Source of the DNA: a virus
IMG/VR virus record: IMGVR_UViG_3300044825_002891
Location: 25,132-89,131 of that record
Length of the DNA stretch: 64,000 nt
Direction: 5' to 3' (one strand)
Shown: positions 18,232-27,004 of the stretch, piece by piece
Layout: the number at the start of each line of letters is the position of its first letter
Position numbering within the stretch: position 1 is the first letter of the stretch
Made by a program: the position numbers and the translations under genes
The notes under the pieces: model-generated
Database searches by the model: none
Told to the model about the DNA's origin: nothing
The model's input: only the letters and a program-made list of their open reading frames with translations

Positions 18232-19512
18232 GTGGCGCTTCCGTACTGGAAAGTGCTGCTGCTCAACAGAGCAACGATGCAGAAGATCGGTGAGTTCACC
18301 CAGTTTTCCTCTGCCTCCTATAGCAAGCGGCTGAACTCCGCTGGAAGCGCCTCTATTTCCTGCTCCCTGGAGGATCCGGTATCGCAGGCAATCGTACCGC
18401 TAGCGACTGTTCTTGCGTTTGAGAGAAACGGTCACATTGTGTGGTCTGGGCCGATTATCAACCGCGATGATTCCCTTCCAAATAGGTCGGTTTCAGCCCA
18501 GGCTGTAGGCTTTTTCGACGTGCTGATGAAGCGCGTATTCCGGCAGAACAGAACTGCGTTTACAAATGTAGACGCCGGACAGATCGCTCAGGCCATCATT
18601 TCTGAGGCAAACGCCCAAAGCCCAACTGGGATCACGATCACGTCTATTGACACTACCGTTCCACGGACACGAACTTATTCTAGATTCTCTTCGATGGGTC
18701 AGGCGATCGTGGAGCTTTCTCAGGTCGAGAACGGTTTTGACTTTGAAGTTGTTGGAACCGAGTTCAGGGTTTACGCCAACCAAGGCGTGGACAGAAGCGC
18801 CTCGGCGGCAGCTGGTGTAGACCAGGTGGTTCTCGGTGTGCAGGCGGCGACCCAGAACGTCGCTACCTTTAGTCGAAAGATCGACACCAGCTCTTTCACA
18901 AATCGCGTGGCAGCGATTACAACGGGAAGCATTGAAGTTGTAGAAGACACCGATAGCGTGACTCAGTACGGTCTTTACGAGGTGTCCCAAAGCCTGGGCC
19001 CCGTCTCTTCTGACGTTGGCCGAGCCTATGCCGCCGCAGAGGTGGCAGTGCGCGGACTGCCGATTGAAACAATCACAGTATCCCTTCTGCCGACCGACGA
19101 AGACGAACGGGTGCCACGCTTTGATGGCAACGGCAACGACGACGATAGCTACTTTGGCCTGGGCGACAAGCTCCGCGTGGTCGTGCAGGACCCTGACCTG
19201 CCTCTAATCGACCAGGCTTTCCGGGTTTTCGGGGCTACTGTAAGCCTCGATGCAAATGGCGTAGAGAGACTTTCGGATCTACAACTAGCGGCGCCCCTCA
19301 GAACGAACATCTCTACCACCGGTATGGTTTTCAGAGATACCGGCGGCCTCTATACGGCCACCAATGCCGGTAACCCGGATACAACCATCACTGTTGCTGG
19401 CGACGGCTACACGGTTCTGAGCATTCCCTATGTGAATGTTTCGACAACCTCTTCGTGGATCGTCGGGGACGCCGTCTATTCTATTCTCGGTCTAACAACG
19501 GTGCTTGATTGA
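18232..19512 (+). CDS. Baseplate/minor tail protein (Tal or gpD-like)
   Basis: 426 residues from GTG 18232, three bases after the Dit stop. It opens with ALPYWKVLLLNRATMQKIGEF and a KRLNSAGSASISCSL segment, followed by RNGHIVWSGPIINRDD. This is the first-domain pattern of tail-associated hub proteins (gp27/gpD-like fold). A Thr/Ser-rich C-terminal domain follows. It would form the trimeric hub under Dit. No lysin domain is visible here; that activity seems to sit in the tape measure. Confidence 0.75.
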   Translation: MALPYWKVLLLNRATMQKIGEFTQFSSASYSKRLNSAGSASISCSLEDPVSQAIVPLATVLAFERNGHIVWSGPIINRDDSLPNRSVSAQAVGFFDVLMKRVFRQNRTAFTNVDAGQIAQAIISEANAQSPTGITITSIDTTVPRTRTYSRFSSMGQAIVELSQVENGFDFEVVGTEFRVYANQGVDRSASAAAGVDQVVLGVQAATQNVATFSRKIDTSSFTNRVAAITTGSIEVVEDTDSVTQYGLYEVSQSLGPVSSDVGRAYAAAEVAVRGLPIETITVSLLPTDEDERVPRFDGNGNDDDSYFGLGDKLRVVVQDPDLPLIDQAFRVFGATVSLDANGVERLSDLQLAAPLRTNISTTGMVFRDTGGLYTATNAGNPDTTITVAGDGYTVLSIPYVNVSTTSSWIVGDAVYSILGLTTVLD

Positions 19513-19513
19513 C

Positions 19514-20236
19514 ATGAGAAGAGCTGGCTACACAAACCCGATGGTTACGCCCATTACGTGGACAGACAACACCGTTGTTGGGCACAGCGACCTGAACTAC
19601 TACCTTCGTGACAACATTTTTGCGATCGAAAATCGCGCGACCCCGATTACCCAGGATATTATCCACTACACTCATCCCGCAACCGTTACGGTGACAAACG
19701 GGAGGGCACTTCTTCACGGCCCGATGAGCGCGGTCAACCTTCTTGGCCTGTCAGACTTTTCGCCCAACATCGCCCTTTCCGTAGACGCAAGTGTTTCTTT
19801 TGACAACGTCACGGCCAGCGCTGTCTCCGTTGAAGCCATCTTGAAGTTCAATGACATTGAACTTACATCCGACGCCGGGTTCAGCTATTACAAGTACAAG
19901 ATGTTCCGGATCCCCGAGGCAGCCCTGCTCAACCTTGCTAAGGAGCCGACGATCGGATACACCAACTACGTAAGTGGTGTGCATCTCGGCAACACCGACT
20001 ACGCGTTCTGGAGCGGTTACGTTAGAAATGACGTTTTGGGGAACAACCCATTTGTTCTTACAAAGCCTATGTATAGCGCGAGGCCAATGCTTTTGATTTC
20101 GGCCACAAACGGCTCTGTAGACCTGAAGTACTCGTCGTGGGCTCTGCGGTTCAGGGCTAATGTTGCCGTAACTGTTCAAAACCCCGCAACCAACTACGAT
20201 CCTGGTGTCGGCATTTACGGCGGGTCTGCTGTCTGA
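19514..20236 (+). CDS. Minor tail protein with DxN-RDN N-terminal motif
   Basis: 240 residues from ATG 19514. A TTG at 19505 is also in frame; neither has a clear ribosome site, and the previous stop lies between them. The N-terminus reads ITWTDNTVVGHSDLNYYLRDNIFAIE, and its DLN..LRDN core recurs in two other tail genes here (20236 and 22066). The rest is beta-rich, likely a fibre or spike domain. It shares a TAATG-like overlap with the next gene (TGATG at 20234). Confidence 0.7.
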   Translation: MRRAGYTNPMVTPITWTDNTVVGHSDLNYYLRDNIFAIENRATPITQDIIHYTHPATVTVTNGRALLHGPMSAVNLLGLSDFSPNIALSVDASVSFDNVTASAVSVEAILKFNDIELTSDAGFSYYKYKMFRIPEAALLNLAKEPTIGYTNYVSGVHLGNTDYAFWSGYVRNDVLGNNPFVLTKPMYSARPMLLISATNGSVDLKYSSWALRFRANVAVTVQNPATNYDPGVGIYGGSAV

Positions 20237-20802
20237 TGTATACCAACCCTCACTTCTACGAATCTGGCCAGACGGTTAACGCAAGCCGCCTCAACTCTGA
20301 TGCGCGCGATAACGTCAATGCTATCTATAGCCTGGCTACCAACACTGAAAGTCTGCTGAACCCCCTTGTTAGTGGAATCATCAGCTATTCCTCCGATCTG
20401 GCCCTGGACACCATCGGCACCTACACAACTGGCCAGTTTGTCGGCTGCGTGGGTTTGGAAAAAACTGCCGATCGCACATTTAATGTCCGAAGAGAGTGGC
20501 GCGTTTCGATTGCCTACACTATGGCTACAAACTCTGTGAATGGCACAACGGTAGGGCTCCACGCCAGAAGAATCGGATGGATGGGGCGTCCGTACTCCAC
20601 AGACAGCAACCCGTATTCAACCCAGATTTACTCTGGACCCACAGTTACATCGATGGGAAAGAAGTTCCACGTATCCTCTTGGCAGAGCATGGCCTATATG
20701 GACGATGAGGTTTGGGAGATATATGTATCCGGGGTTTCGGATGACTACCCATTTGCAACATTCTCCAACCTTCACGTTTGTTTTCAGGTCAAGGATTACT
20801 AA
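20236..20802 (+). CDS. Minor tail protein, paralogue of the flanking RDN-motif proteins
   Basis: 188 residues. The N-terminus has SGQTVNASRLNSDARDNVNAI, aligning with the RDN motif of the preceding protein. The body is beta-rich and aromatic, consistent with a receptor-facing domain. It overlaps both neighbours by 1 base (TGATG, TAATG). It probably belongs to the tail tip; receptor unknown. Confidence 0.7.
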   Translation: MYTNPHFYESGQTVNASRLNSDARDNVNAIYSLATNTESLLNPLVSGIISYSSDLALDTIGTYTTGQFVGCVGLEKTADRTFNVRREWRVSIAYTMATNSVNGTTVGLHARRIGWMGRPYSTDSNPYSTQIYSGPTVTSMGKKFHVSSWQSMAYMDDEVWEIYVSGVSDDYPFATFSNLHVCFQVKDY

Positions 20803-21545
20803 TGTTCATTGCGCCAAGAACATGGAAGGCGGCTGAATCCGCCATTCGTCACGAGTCTTTTAACTCGGGCTTGCCTGGAAACCTTGAAGCCTTTAGACCG
20901 CTAATGACCAGGCGCGTAGGGATTGCAACAAAAAGTAGCGAGGTTGTTTACCTCCAGCGTGGCTCGAACACAACGACTGTTAGCTCCACAAACTACTTTG
21001 ACGGCGGCGTATACGGTGAGGACAACCCCACAGAGCAGCTTCTCGGCAGCGGGATGGTTACAACGGCATATAGTCCGGTAAATCCGCCCTGCGTGCTGTG
21101 GGTGCCCTTCAAAGCTCTAAATGCCGCAAAGAAGTCTTCCGAGAGCATCTACATTCAGGTTCGACTAAACGCCCAATATGCTCCGATCGATCCGTATAAC
21201 AATATCTATCCGATTACGGGGTCGCTAATCGAGTACGAGTACCTTGGTTCCGAAGCGGATTCCTCCCCGGCATCAAATATATTTTCAAGTCTCGGCTGGA
21301 GCTCTTCGCTTTCTTCAAACACTCGATCAAGCGCGTCAAGAATCTACTTGGCAACAGGAGAATCGCTTCTCGATACATCTGCAATGTCAACAACAGACGT
21401 TTCTCTAGCAGCGTTCAGATTCAGACTGAAGCAGTATGTAATCCCATTGACGCCGCCGCCCTCCGTTGGGCCAAGGATCTTCTATTTCCCGGGCCCGGAT
21501 ATTCTCACCGACTTCCTCATTCGTGTTGACGTGGTGGTGAGGTAA
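20802..21545 (+). CDS. Minor tail / tail-tip protein
   Basis: 247 residues from ATG 20802 at a TAATG junction; the earlier in-frame ATG (20778) lies inside the previous gene. It is a Ser/Thr/Asn-rich, beta-type protein with a hydrophobic C-terminus (FPGPDILTDFLIRVDVVVR). No domain recognised. Position among the tip proteins supports a structural or receptor-binding role. Confidence 0.65.
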   Translation: MFIAPRTWKAAESAIRHESFNSGLPGNLEAFRPLMTRRVGIATKSSEVVYLQRGSNTTTVSSTNYFDGGVYGEDNPTEQLLGSGMVTTAYSPVNPPCVLWVPFKALNAAKKSSESIYIQVRLNAQYAPIDPYNNIYPITGSLIEYEYLGSEADSSPASNIFSSLGWSSSLSSNTRSSASRIYLATGESLLDTSAMSTTDVSLAAFRFRLKQYVIPLTPPPSVGPRIFYFPGPDILTDFLIRVDVVVR

Positions 21546-22066
21546 TGACAAGAAACATTCAGAGATCTGATTTTCTTGACATCTTTAAAAGCACAAACAC
21601 CGTCGTAGACGATGTCACTCGTCGCAATCCCAATGTGCTCGTATCAAACCCCACCCGAAACACGACAACGGGTGCCGTTGAGAATCGCGCCATTACGATC
21701 ACCACACTAGCGCCAGCTTGGTACGAGGTTGTTGTGCTCAACCAGACTATGGCTGTCTTTGGTGGGCCAATCGAGATTCGTTCCAGGGTCAAGGTCACTG
21801 CGATCGCCAGCAATACATACCTAAACCTGTCTTTTGGCGTTGACGGAGCGGAGGTCACGGGCAACCGATACGGCCTCGCAAGAATCGACTCGCTCGACTT
21901 CAACCCGGTTCTTGAGTACAGCCACATCGTGACCGGCATTCCGGCAGGGACACACAAGTTCTCTATTTTCGCCAGCGTAGAGTCTAGGTCTGGCAGTGGC
22001 TCGGGGTTTTCCGCAACCCTGACTCAAGGCATTGCTGAGCGCATCATCGTCAAAGAGGTCAAGTAA
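21545..22066 (+). CDS. Minor tail protein, beta-sandwich type
   Basis: 173 residues, coupled by TAATG on both sides. The sequence alternates hydrophobic and polar residues (WYEVVVLNQTMAVFGGPIEIRSRVKV...GTHKFSIFASVES) like a jelly-roll or carbohydrate-binding-like fold. A receptor or decoration role at the tail tip is inferred; no family named. Confidence 0.6.
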   Translation: MTRNIQRSDFLDIFKSTNTVVDDVTRRNPNVLVSNPTRNTTTGAVENRAITITTLAPAWYEVVVLNQTMAVFGGPIEIRSRVKVTAIASNTYLNLSFGVDGAEVTGNRYGLARIDSLDFNPVLEYSHIVTGIPAGTHKFSIFASVESRSGSGSGFSATLTQGIAERIIVKEVK

Positions 22067-22611
22067 TGGGCTGGACAACACCCGCAACGTGGGCTAGCGG
22101 TGACTGGAATCTCCAGATCCGCGACAACCTCCAGTACCTATACCAGGACCTGATTCCGGCAGGCACAATCATGGCCTACTGCTCGTCTTCTCCGCCGACG
22201 GGTTTCCTCTTGTGCAACGCAACGGCGGTAACCAACGTCGCCCCGTACACCAACCTATATGCTGTGCTACCAGGTAGCGGCACGAAGTACACGCCGGACC
22301 TTCGCGATCGTTTCATTGTCGGCGCGGGAAGCTCTTACGCGAACACCAATACTGGCGGCGCCGCTTCCCAAACACACAGCCACACCGAGGGAAACCTTAC
22401 AGCCCGATATTTGATGGGCAGCAATGGCGTCAACTATTACCAGGATCGCGGCACAAGCGGCTGGTATACAACAGCTGTGTCCGGCAACAACTACAGCGGC
22501 TCTGTTCAGGGTCCGCTTGGAAGCGGCGCTGCTGTGGCTGGCTCTACTGGCGACGTGACACTAGACAACCGTCCGCCCTACTACGCACTAACGTACATCA
22601 TCAAGTATTGA
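22066..22611 (+). CDS. Tail collar-domain protein
   Basis: 181 residues. After an N-terminal NLQIRDNLQYLY motif shared with other tail genes here, residues ~26-90 match the phage tail collar domain: IPAGTIMAYCSSSPPTGFLLCNA, then YTPDLRDRFIVGAG and a His-containing THSHTEG, with the closing RPPYYALTYIIK. Such domains end short tail fibres and help trimerisation or receptor contact. It is the last gene of the virion operon, and its stop overlaps the stop of the opposing helicase gene by 11 bases. Confidence 0.85.
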   Translation: MGWTTPATWASGDWNLQIRDNLQYLYQDLIPAGTIMAYCSSSPPTGFLLCNATAVTNVAPYTNLYAVLPGSGTKYTPDLRDRFIVGAGSSYANTNTGGAASQTHSHTEGNLTARYLMGSNGVNYYQDRGTSGWYTTAVSGNNYSGSVQGPLGSGAAVAGSTGDVTLDNRPPYYALTYIIKY

Positions 22612-24043
22612 TCTTGAGACCGTCTGCGGCGTAGACCTCAAGACTGCGTTTCATCCACTGCTTGTATAGCGGTTCGACGTTCCTGTCTACAAAGTCGTAG
22701 ACGATCGCGTCTTTCTTACGGGGATCGGATCGCTCAACCCGGCCAACTTGCTGGCGAATCACAGCAGAGTTCTTGGTGGGCCACACGAGGTACAGCCTGT
22801 CCAGAATCGGAATGTCAAGCGCCTCGTCAGCGATCGTAGAGAAGATCACGCACTGGCCCGACTCAGCTTCCCTGGCAACTCGCATCCGCTCCTCTGTGCT
22901 CTCTTTGCCGGTCAGCATGAACAGGCGCGTGGGGTCAAACACCTCAAACCTCATCACTTCGTTGCGCAACGCATGCAGGTGATCTAAGCGCTTGGAAAGC
23001 ACGAGGTTCGAAGAGTCATAGTTGCCCTTGATCCTGCGCGCGATCAGCGCATTTCTGTCCTCGTCCTGGATTAGAGCGGCAAGCATCTGCTGGTAGTTGT
23101 TCTGATGCCTATGCTTGCCGCTCTTTTCGCACCCAGGAATCTCACAGGAGTCGTCTGCGTAGTGCGTTGACCAGTAGCCGAACGAAAAGTCGGTCTGCAC
23201 CCTCACTACGCTGGGCTTCATAAGGAGTCCGCTCTCGACAAGATCCTTCTTGTCGGTCTTGTGGATGATCGGACCAAGAACGCTGTATGCCATCTCAAGA
23301 AGGCCATTGTCTCTGTCGGGAGTTGCCGACACGCCAATGCGCCACATTGCTGGAAATGCGTTCATTACAGAGAAGAACGTGCTTGCCGTAACGTGATGGC
23401 ACTCGTCAAGACAGACGAAACCCCACTGAGCAAACCACTCGTCGGGCATTTCGCCAATCTTGTTGGCGAGGGTTTGGTTGAGGGCGATCGTGATTGGCTG
23501 AGACTCATCCCACTGACCATCGCCAATAACTCCTGGCCTGAACCCAAGGAATCTCTCACACCTGTCTGCCCACTGAGAGGCGATGTTGGTGGTGTTGACA
23601 ATCACCAGCGCCTTTTGCTGGGTCTTGGATATGGCAGCTAGTGTCGTGACGGTCTTACCGGACCCAGGAGGAGCCTCGTAAATGCCCGCACCAAAGTCGA
23701 GAATTTTCTGTACCGCTTCCTCCTGGTGCGGTCTCAGATCTGATAAGAGCTGCGGTACAGAGACTTCATTGAAAGCGGTGCAATCTTCTAGCTTCACTTC
23801 AATGTCGCAGTACTCAAGGTAGCTGAGCAGGTGCGGCAGAACGCCTCTGGGCACAAGTAAGGCGTCATCTTCTTCGAAGTAGATGTAGATCTTCTTCGGG
23901 ATGTTGAACCAACCCGGGATCTTCTGCTTCTTAGCATTCTCTCTTTCCGGATTGTCAATGGAAAGAGTGTCTTCAATCTGGCTCTTGATATGCCAGGGAA
24001 GACCAGTTATCGAAACTATGTTGTCAACTTTGCAGGTTACCAT
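22601..24043 (-). CDS. DEAD/DEAH-box (SF2) helicase
   Basis: 480 residues on the minus strand. Motifs in order: LRPHQEEAV, Walker A PPGSGKT (residues 125-131), DECH (213-216), VSATPDR (238-244), and a C-terminal QQVGRVERSDPRKKDAIVYDFVD typical of motif VI in UvsW/XPB-like enzymes. A CEIPGCEKSGKHRH insert near residue ~310 could bind zinc. The N-terminal ~100 residues are accessory. The likely role is branch migration or fork restart in phage recombination. It is encoded opposite to the flanking operons and starts on a TGATG overlap with a tiny upstream gene. Confidence 0.92.
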   Translation of the reverse strand: MVTCKVDNIVSITGLPWHIKSQIEDTLSIDNPERENAKKQKIPGWFNIPKKIYIYFEEDDALLVPRGVLPHLLSYLEYCDIEVKLEDCTAFNEVSVPQLLSDLRPHQEEAVQKILDFGAGIYEAPPGSGKTVTTLAAISKTQQKALVIVNTTNIASQWADRCERFLGFRPGVIGDGQWDESQPITIALNQTLANKIGEMPDEWFAQWGFVCLDECHHVTASTFFSVMNAFPAMWRIGVSATPDRDNGLLEMAYSVLGPIIHKTDKKDLVESGLLMKPSVVRVQTDFSFGYWSTHYADDSCEIPGCEKSGKHRHQNNYQQMLAALIQDEDRNALIARRIKGNYDSSNLVLSKRLDHLHALRNEVMRFEVFDPTRLFMLTGKESTEERMRVAREAESGQCVIFSTIADEALDIPILDRLYLVWPTKNSAVIRQQVGRVERSDPRKKDAIVYDFVDRNVEPLYKQWMKRSLEVYAADGLKINT

Positions 24044-24216
24044 CAGAGAAAGTCTCTTGTACTTCCACTGATGTTTCCTTTGACAAGTCTTTCGACGATT
24101 GAAGAACTGTTAGCACCTTTCTTTTGAGGTGCTACTTGGAAGTCTGGATAGATCGTCTTTTTCCAGACTCTTCCATCAGAGTCAATCCAGTCGAATGTTG
24201 TGGGATTTTCGAGCAT
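24043..24216 (-). CDS. Small 57-residue protein coupled to the helicase
   Basis: The minus-strand frame from ATG 24216 ends in TGA (24045-24043), whose A and preceding bases overlap the helicase ATG (TGATG). The product starts MLENPTTFDWIDSDGRVWKK and is mixed-charge and soluble. No SD is visible upstream. A -10-like TTTATT lies 8 bases before the ATG, so the mRNA may be leaderless. No family recognised. Confidence 0.6.
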   Translation of the reverse strand: MLENPTTFDWIDSDGRVWKKTIYPDFQVAPQKKGANSSSIVERLVKGNISGSTRDFL

Positions 24217-24218
24217 GT

Positions 24219-24377
24219 CTAACCAATAAAGGGAACGCGAGCTGCGTCCGTCGTTTTGGCTCTAGCGCTACACCCAGTGAAAGGCCCGGGCTGCCGTCCT
24301 AGCTCCTCTACGACTTCTTGGGCGGCAGTATGGCACACATCGCGGACATGTCCAACGACTTGCGTCCGGGGTGCCAT
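24219..24377 (-). CDS. Possible 52-residue ORF upstream of the helicase unit
   Basis: The minus-strand frame from ATG 24377 stops at TAG, 2 bases before the next ATG (24216), a spacing that would suit an operon. A GAGG lies about 9 bases upstream. The product starts MAPRTQVVGHVRDVCHTAAQ. Against it: it overlaps a good rightward promoter and contains the GAGCCAAA-box promoter proposed for the helicase. Both readings cannot be equally important. Confidence 0.3.
   Translation of the reverse strand: MAPRTQVVGHVRDVCHTAAQEVVEELGRQPGPFTGCSARAKTTDAARVPFIG
24225..24262 (-). promoter_or_regulatory. Leftward promoter with GAGCCAAA box for the helicase unit
   Basis: On the minus strand a GAGCCAAA box (24262-24255) is followed one base later by CGACGG (24253-24248) at the -35 position, a 17-base spacer, and TTTATT (24230-24225). 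The same box-then--35 layout occurs at 54.96 and 61.04 kb. The -35 is weak, so an activator or repressor at the box is plausible. Confidence 0.45.
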
Positions 24378-24387
24378 CGTGTATGAT
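24360..24387 (+). promoter_or_regulatory. Rightward promoter for the replication operon
   Basis: TTGCGT (24360-24365), a 16-base spacer, then TATGAT (24382-24387), about 53 bases before the first gene's ATG. This is the only promoter-like site between the divergent helicase and replication units on the plus strand. Confidence 0.5.
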
Positions 24388-24440
24388 GCCTCGGCAACGT
24401 GCCAAGCGAACGTGCGAGGCACAGACAGACCGGAGGAACG

Positions 24441-24683
24441 ATGAAGGAAGACACCATCCCCACGGGGACCGACGGACGCCCTCTCGCCAAGGTGACGATG
24501 GGCGCGGAAGAAAAGATCGGTCTCCCCAACTACAGCAACGTCACCCTAAACGGTTGGGTCACGCGCTACGTGGAGGATACGCCCGAGGCGATCGATGCCG
24601 GGCTTCGCGAGTGCGTTGCTGCCGTGGAGGCTGTGATCGCAGAGGAGCGCCAGGCAGTTCTGGCGATGGTCCAGGGCAAGTAG
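24441..24683 (+). CDS. Small hypothetical protein with IGLPNYSNVTL motif
   Basis: 80 residues from ATG 24441 behind CGGAGGAACG; a longer in-frame start at 24399 has no ribosome site. The EEKIGLPNYSNVTLNGWVTRYVED block resembles short proteins I have seen near replication genes of actinophages and on plasmids, with no known role. The rest is one helical stretch. First gene of the replication operon. Confidence 0.7.
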   Translation: MKEDTIPTGTDGRPLAKVTMGAEEKIGLPNYSNVTLNGWVTRYVEDTPEAIDAGLRECVAAVEAVIAEERQAVLAMVQGK

Positions 24684-24687
24684 CCTA

Positions 24688-25977
24688 GTGGCCGACTTCG
24701 ACCAGCTGCTGATCAACAAGCTGGCACAGACGCAGTCTCTAGAGCAGGCCATCGCAGTCGGCGTAACGCCGTCGATGTTCTCCTCAGACGACTGTCGCAA
24801 TCTGTGGCTGGCGATGGTTGATCACTTCACCAAGTACAAGACATCGCCCTCGATGGTTGCCCTCAATGAGATGGCACCATCTGCGGCCCCGAACTTCCAC
24901 CCTGAGCTTGTCCAAGAGCCGCTGGAGTACGTCCTCGACGGCTTCATGAAGCAGGCTCGCCGCAGAGCAGCAATGCTGCATGTCCGCAATCTTGCCGAGG
25001 CTGTGGACACCCCGGAGAGAGCGGCCTCGATCGAAGAAGAGTTCATGGCTGCTGCCAGAGACATGGGGCAGATGTTCATCTCCAGTCGTGTGGCTAAGTT
25101 CAGCGACGTTCGAGAGCGCATTAGGACATACCACGAACAGGCATGGTCTCGTACGACAAACGGGATCCTGTACGGGATTCCCTCGATCGACGAGGTTACC
25201 AACGGCATCCAGTCCCACGAGTACGTCACCGTCTCAGGCTGGAGCGGGACGGGCAAGTCCACGCTCACGATGTTCATTCTGTTCAACGCCTGGAAGCAGG
25301 GCAAGACGCCGCTTCTTTTCTCGCTTGAGATGGAGAGCGACGCGATCATGCGCAAGTTCGATACGCTCAAGACCAACTTCAGCTACAACAACCTCAAGCG
25401 CTTTGATCTCTCCGAAGAGGAGCGGGAAAAGTGGGAGGCTGCTGCGGACGAGATTGAGCAGGCGAAGTCCGACATTATCGTGATCGATGACGTTGGTCGC
25501 TGCACTGTCGAGCGCGTCTACAGCGAGATGCAGCGATACCAGCCCGATATCGTGGCGATCGACTACATCACGCTGATGGAGACGACGCGCAAGACCAACG
25601 CCCACTGGGAGGCGGTCACGCAGATCACGCGCGACTTGAAGCTCACAGCTAGGGACCTGAACATCCCCATCATCGGGGTCGCTCAGACAAATGCTGTATC
25701 CGATGGCGACTACAAGGGTTCTAACATCGCCTACTCCAAGAGCATTGTCCGCGACTCAGACGTGATGTTCGATCTGTTCTGCGATGACGAGATGCGCGCT
25801 GCCAAGAAGATGCAGCTTCGTCTTGTCAAGAACAGGGACGGCCGCGCGCTCAACACAGATCTTCTGTGGGATGTTGAACACATGCGCTTCGAGCCGTGGC
25901 TGGAGTCCATGGCATTCACCCAGACGGAGCAGTTCAAGGCTCTGGTTGGAGGGGGTGATGATGGACTTCAGGGTTGA
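24688..25977 (+). CDS. Replicative DnaB-like helicase
   Basis: 429 residues from GTG 24688. The N-terminal ~110 residues are a helical DnaB-N-like domain. The RecA-type core has Walker A GWSGTGKST (residues 184-192), the SLEMESD motif, a Walker B-like DIVAIDYITLM, and the VAQTNAVSDGDYKGS arm region. It would unwind DNA at the fork as a hexamer and work with the primase encoded next. Its end overlaps the primase start, and the two form a couple similar to T7 gp4 but on separate chains. Confidence 0.92.
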   Translation: MADFDQLLINKLAQTQSLEQAIAVGVTPSMFSSDDCRNLWLAMVDHFTKYKTSPSMVALNEMAPSAAPNFHPELVQEPLEYVLDGFMKQARRRAAMLHVRNLAEAVDTPERAASIEEEFMAAARDMGQMFISSRVAKFSDVRERIRTYHEQAWSRTTNGILYGIPSIDEVTNGIQSHEYVTVSGWSGTGKSTLTMFILFNAWKQGKTPLLFSLEMESDAIMRKFDTLKTNFSYNNLKRFDLSEEEREKWEAAADEIEQAKSDIIVIDDVGRCTVERVYSEMQRYQPDIVAIDYITLMETTRKTNAHWEAVTQITRDLKLTARDLNIPIIGVAQTNAVSDGDYKGSNIAYSKSIVRDSDVMFDLFCDDEMRAAKKMQLRLVKNRDGRALNTDLLWDVEHMRFEPWLESMAFTQTEQFKALVGGGDDGLQG

Positions 25978-27004
25978 TGTGATCGAGTTTCTGGAGATCA
26001 ACAACGTCAAGAACATCAGCGTTCGGGGCGACGAAGTCATGTTCTCCTGCCCTTTTCCCGGCCACAAGCATGGGGATAAGAGCCCAAGCGCCTCCATGAA
26101 CGCCAGCAATACGGCCTGGCTCTGCTTCGGCTGTGGTCGCAGGGGCAATGCCGCGACGTTTCTTGCGGAGATCGAAGAGTGTTCTGTCTTCTCCGCTCGA
26201 AAGTGGCTGCGCGAGTACTTCGGCAACGGCTTCAGAGAGCCCCTGAGCACGCTTGCTGCCGAGATCGACGACATGTTCACCGAACAGAGTGACGAGGTGG
26301 AAGAGGTCAATCAGCCCATTCCCGAAGAGCTGATGCACGACTACCTCATGAACTGGAAGCTCGTTGCGTCGGATCCCGATGCTCGCGACAAGGTCCCCGG
26401 GATCACCTACCTGCTTGACCGTGGGTTTTCACCAACCACCTTGATGAACTACGACGTTGGTTACGACACGCGCGATGAGCGAATCGTGCTAAGTGTCCGG
26501 AACCTCGAAGGCGAGCTGATCGGCATCAAGGGACGCGCGGTTCGGGCCGAGCAACAGCCGCGCTACCGCGTGTACGGGCGGCCCAGGATTGATTACAAGC
26601 CCTACAGCACCGGAGAGGTCGTGTATCTCGGTAATGTCGCGCAGGGTCGCGGCGACATCATCGTATGCGAGGGAGAACTGAACGCTCTCAAGATGCACGA
26701 GTTCGGCCACCTGAACGCGGTCGGTATCTCCGGCGCATCGTTCACCAAGGGTCACGCCGACATCATCGCCAAGATCGCAGACAGGGCGATCCTGTACTTC
26801 GATTCCGACCATGCAGGGCTCGCGGGAGCTCTCACGGCGGCCGACCTGCTAGTTTCCCGCATACCCGTACTCATTGTCCCGCCGCACGAGCGAGACGCGG
26901 CAGACAGCACCAAGGAAGAGGTAGATGACCTGATAAACAGAGCCAAGACCATTCTCGACCCAGCGAACGACTACCTTACACCCCTTACCAAGGAGCAAGC
27001 ATGA
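25958..27004 (+). CDS. DNA primase (CHC2 zinc finger, Toprim)
   Basis: About 348 residues. The start is ATG 25958 or 25961, both behind TTGGAGGGGGTG; the longer frame back to 25784 lies inside the helicase gene. The zinc finger has Cys31, His36, Cys56 and Cys59. The Toprim domain shows IIVCEGELNAL with Glu238 and LYFDSDHAG with Asp282 and Asp284. It lays RNA primers for the phage fork. Its stop overlaps the next start (ATGA at 27001). Confidence 0.9.
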   Translation: MMDFRVDVIEFLEINNVKNISVRGDEVMFSCPFPGHKHGDKSPSASMNASNTAWLCFGCGRRGNAATFLAEIEECSVFSARKWLREYFGNGFREPLSTLAAEIDDMFTEQSDEVEEVNQPIPEELMHDYLMNWKLVASDPDARDKVPGITYLLDRGFSPTTLMNYDVGYDTRDERIVLSVRNLEGELIGIKGRAVRAEQQPRYRVYGRPRIDYKPYSTGEVVYLGNVAQGRGDIIVCEGELNALKMHEFGHLNAVGISGASFTKGHADIIAKIADRAILYFDSDHAGLAGALTAADLLVSRIPVLIVPPHERDAADSTKEEVDDLINRAKTILDPANDYLTPLTKEQA

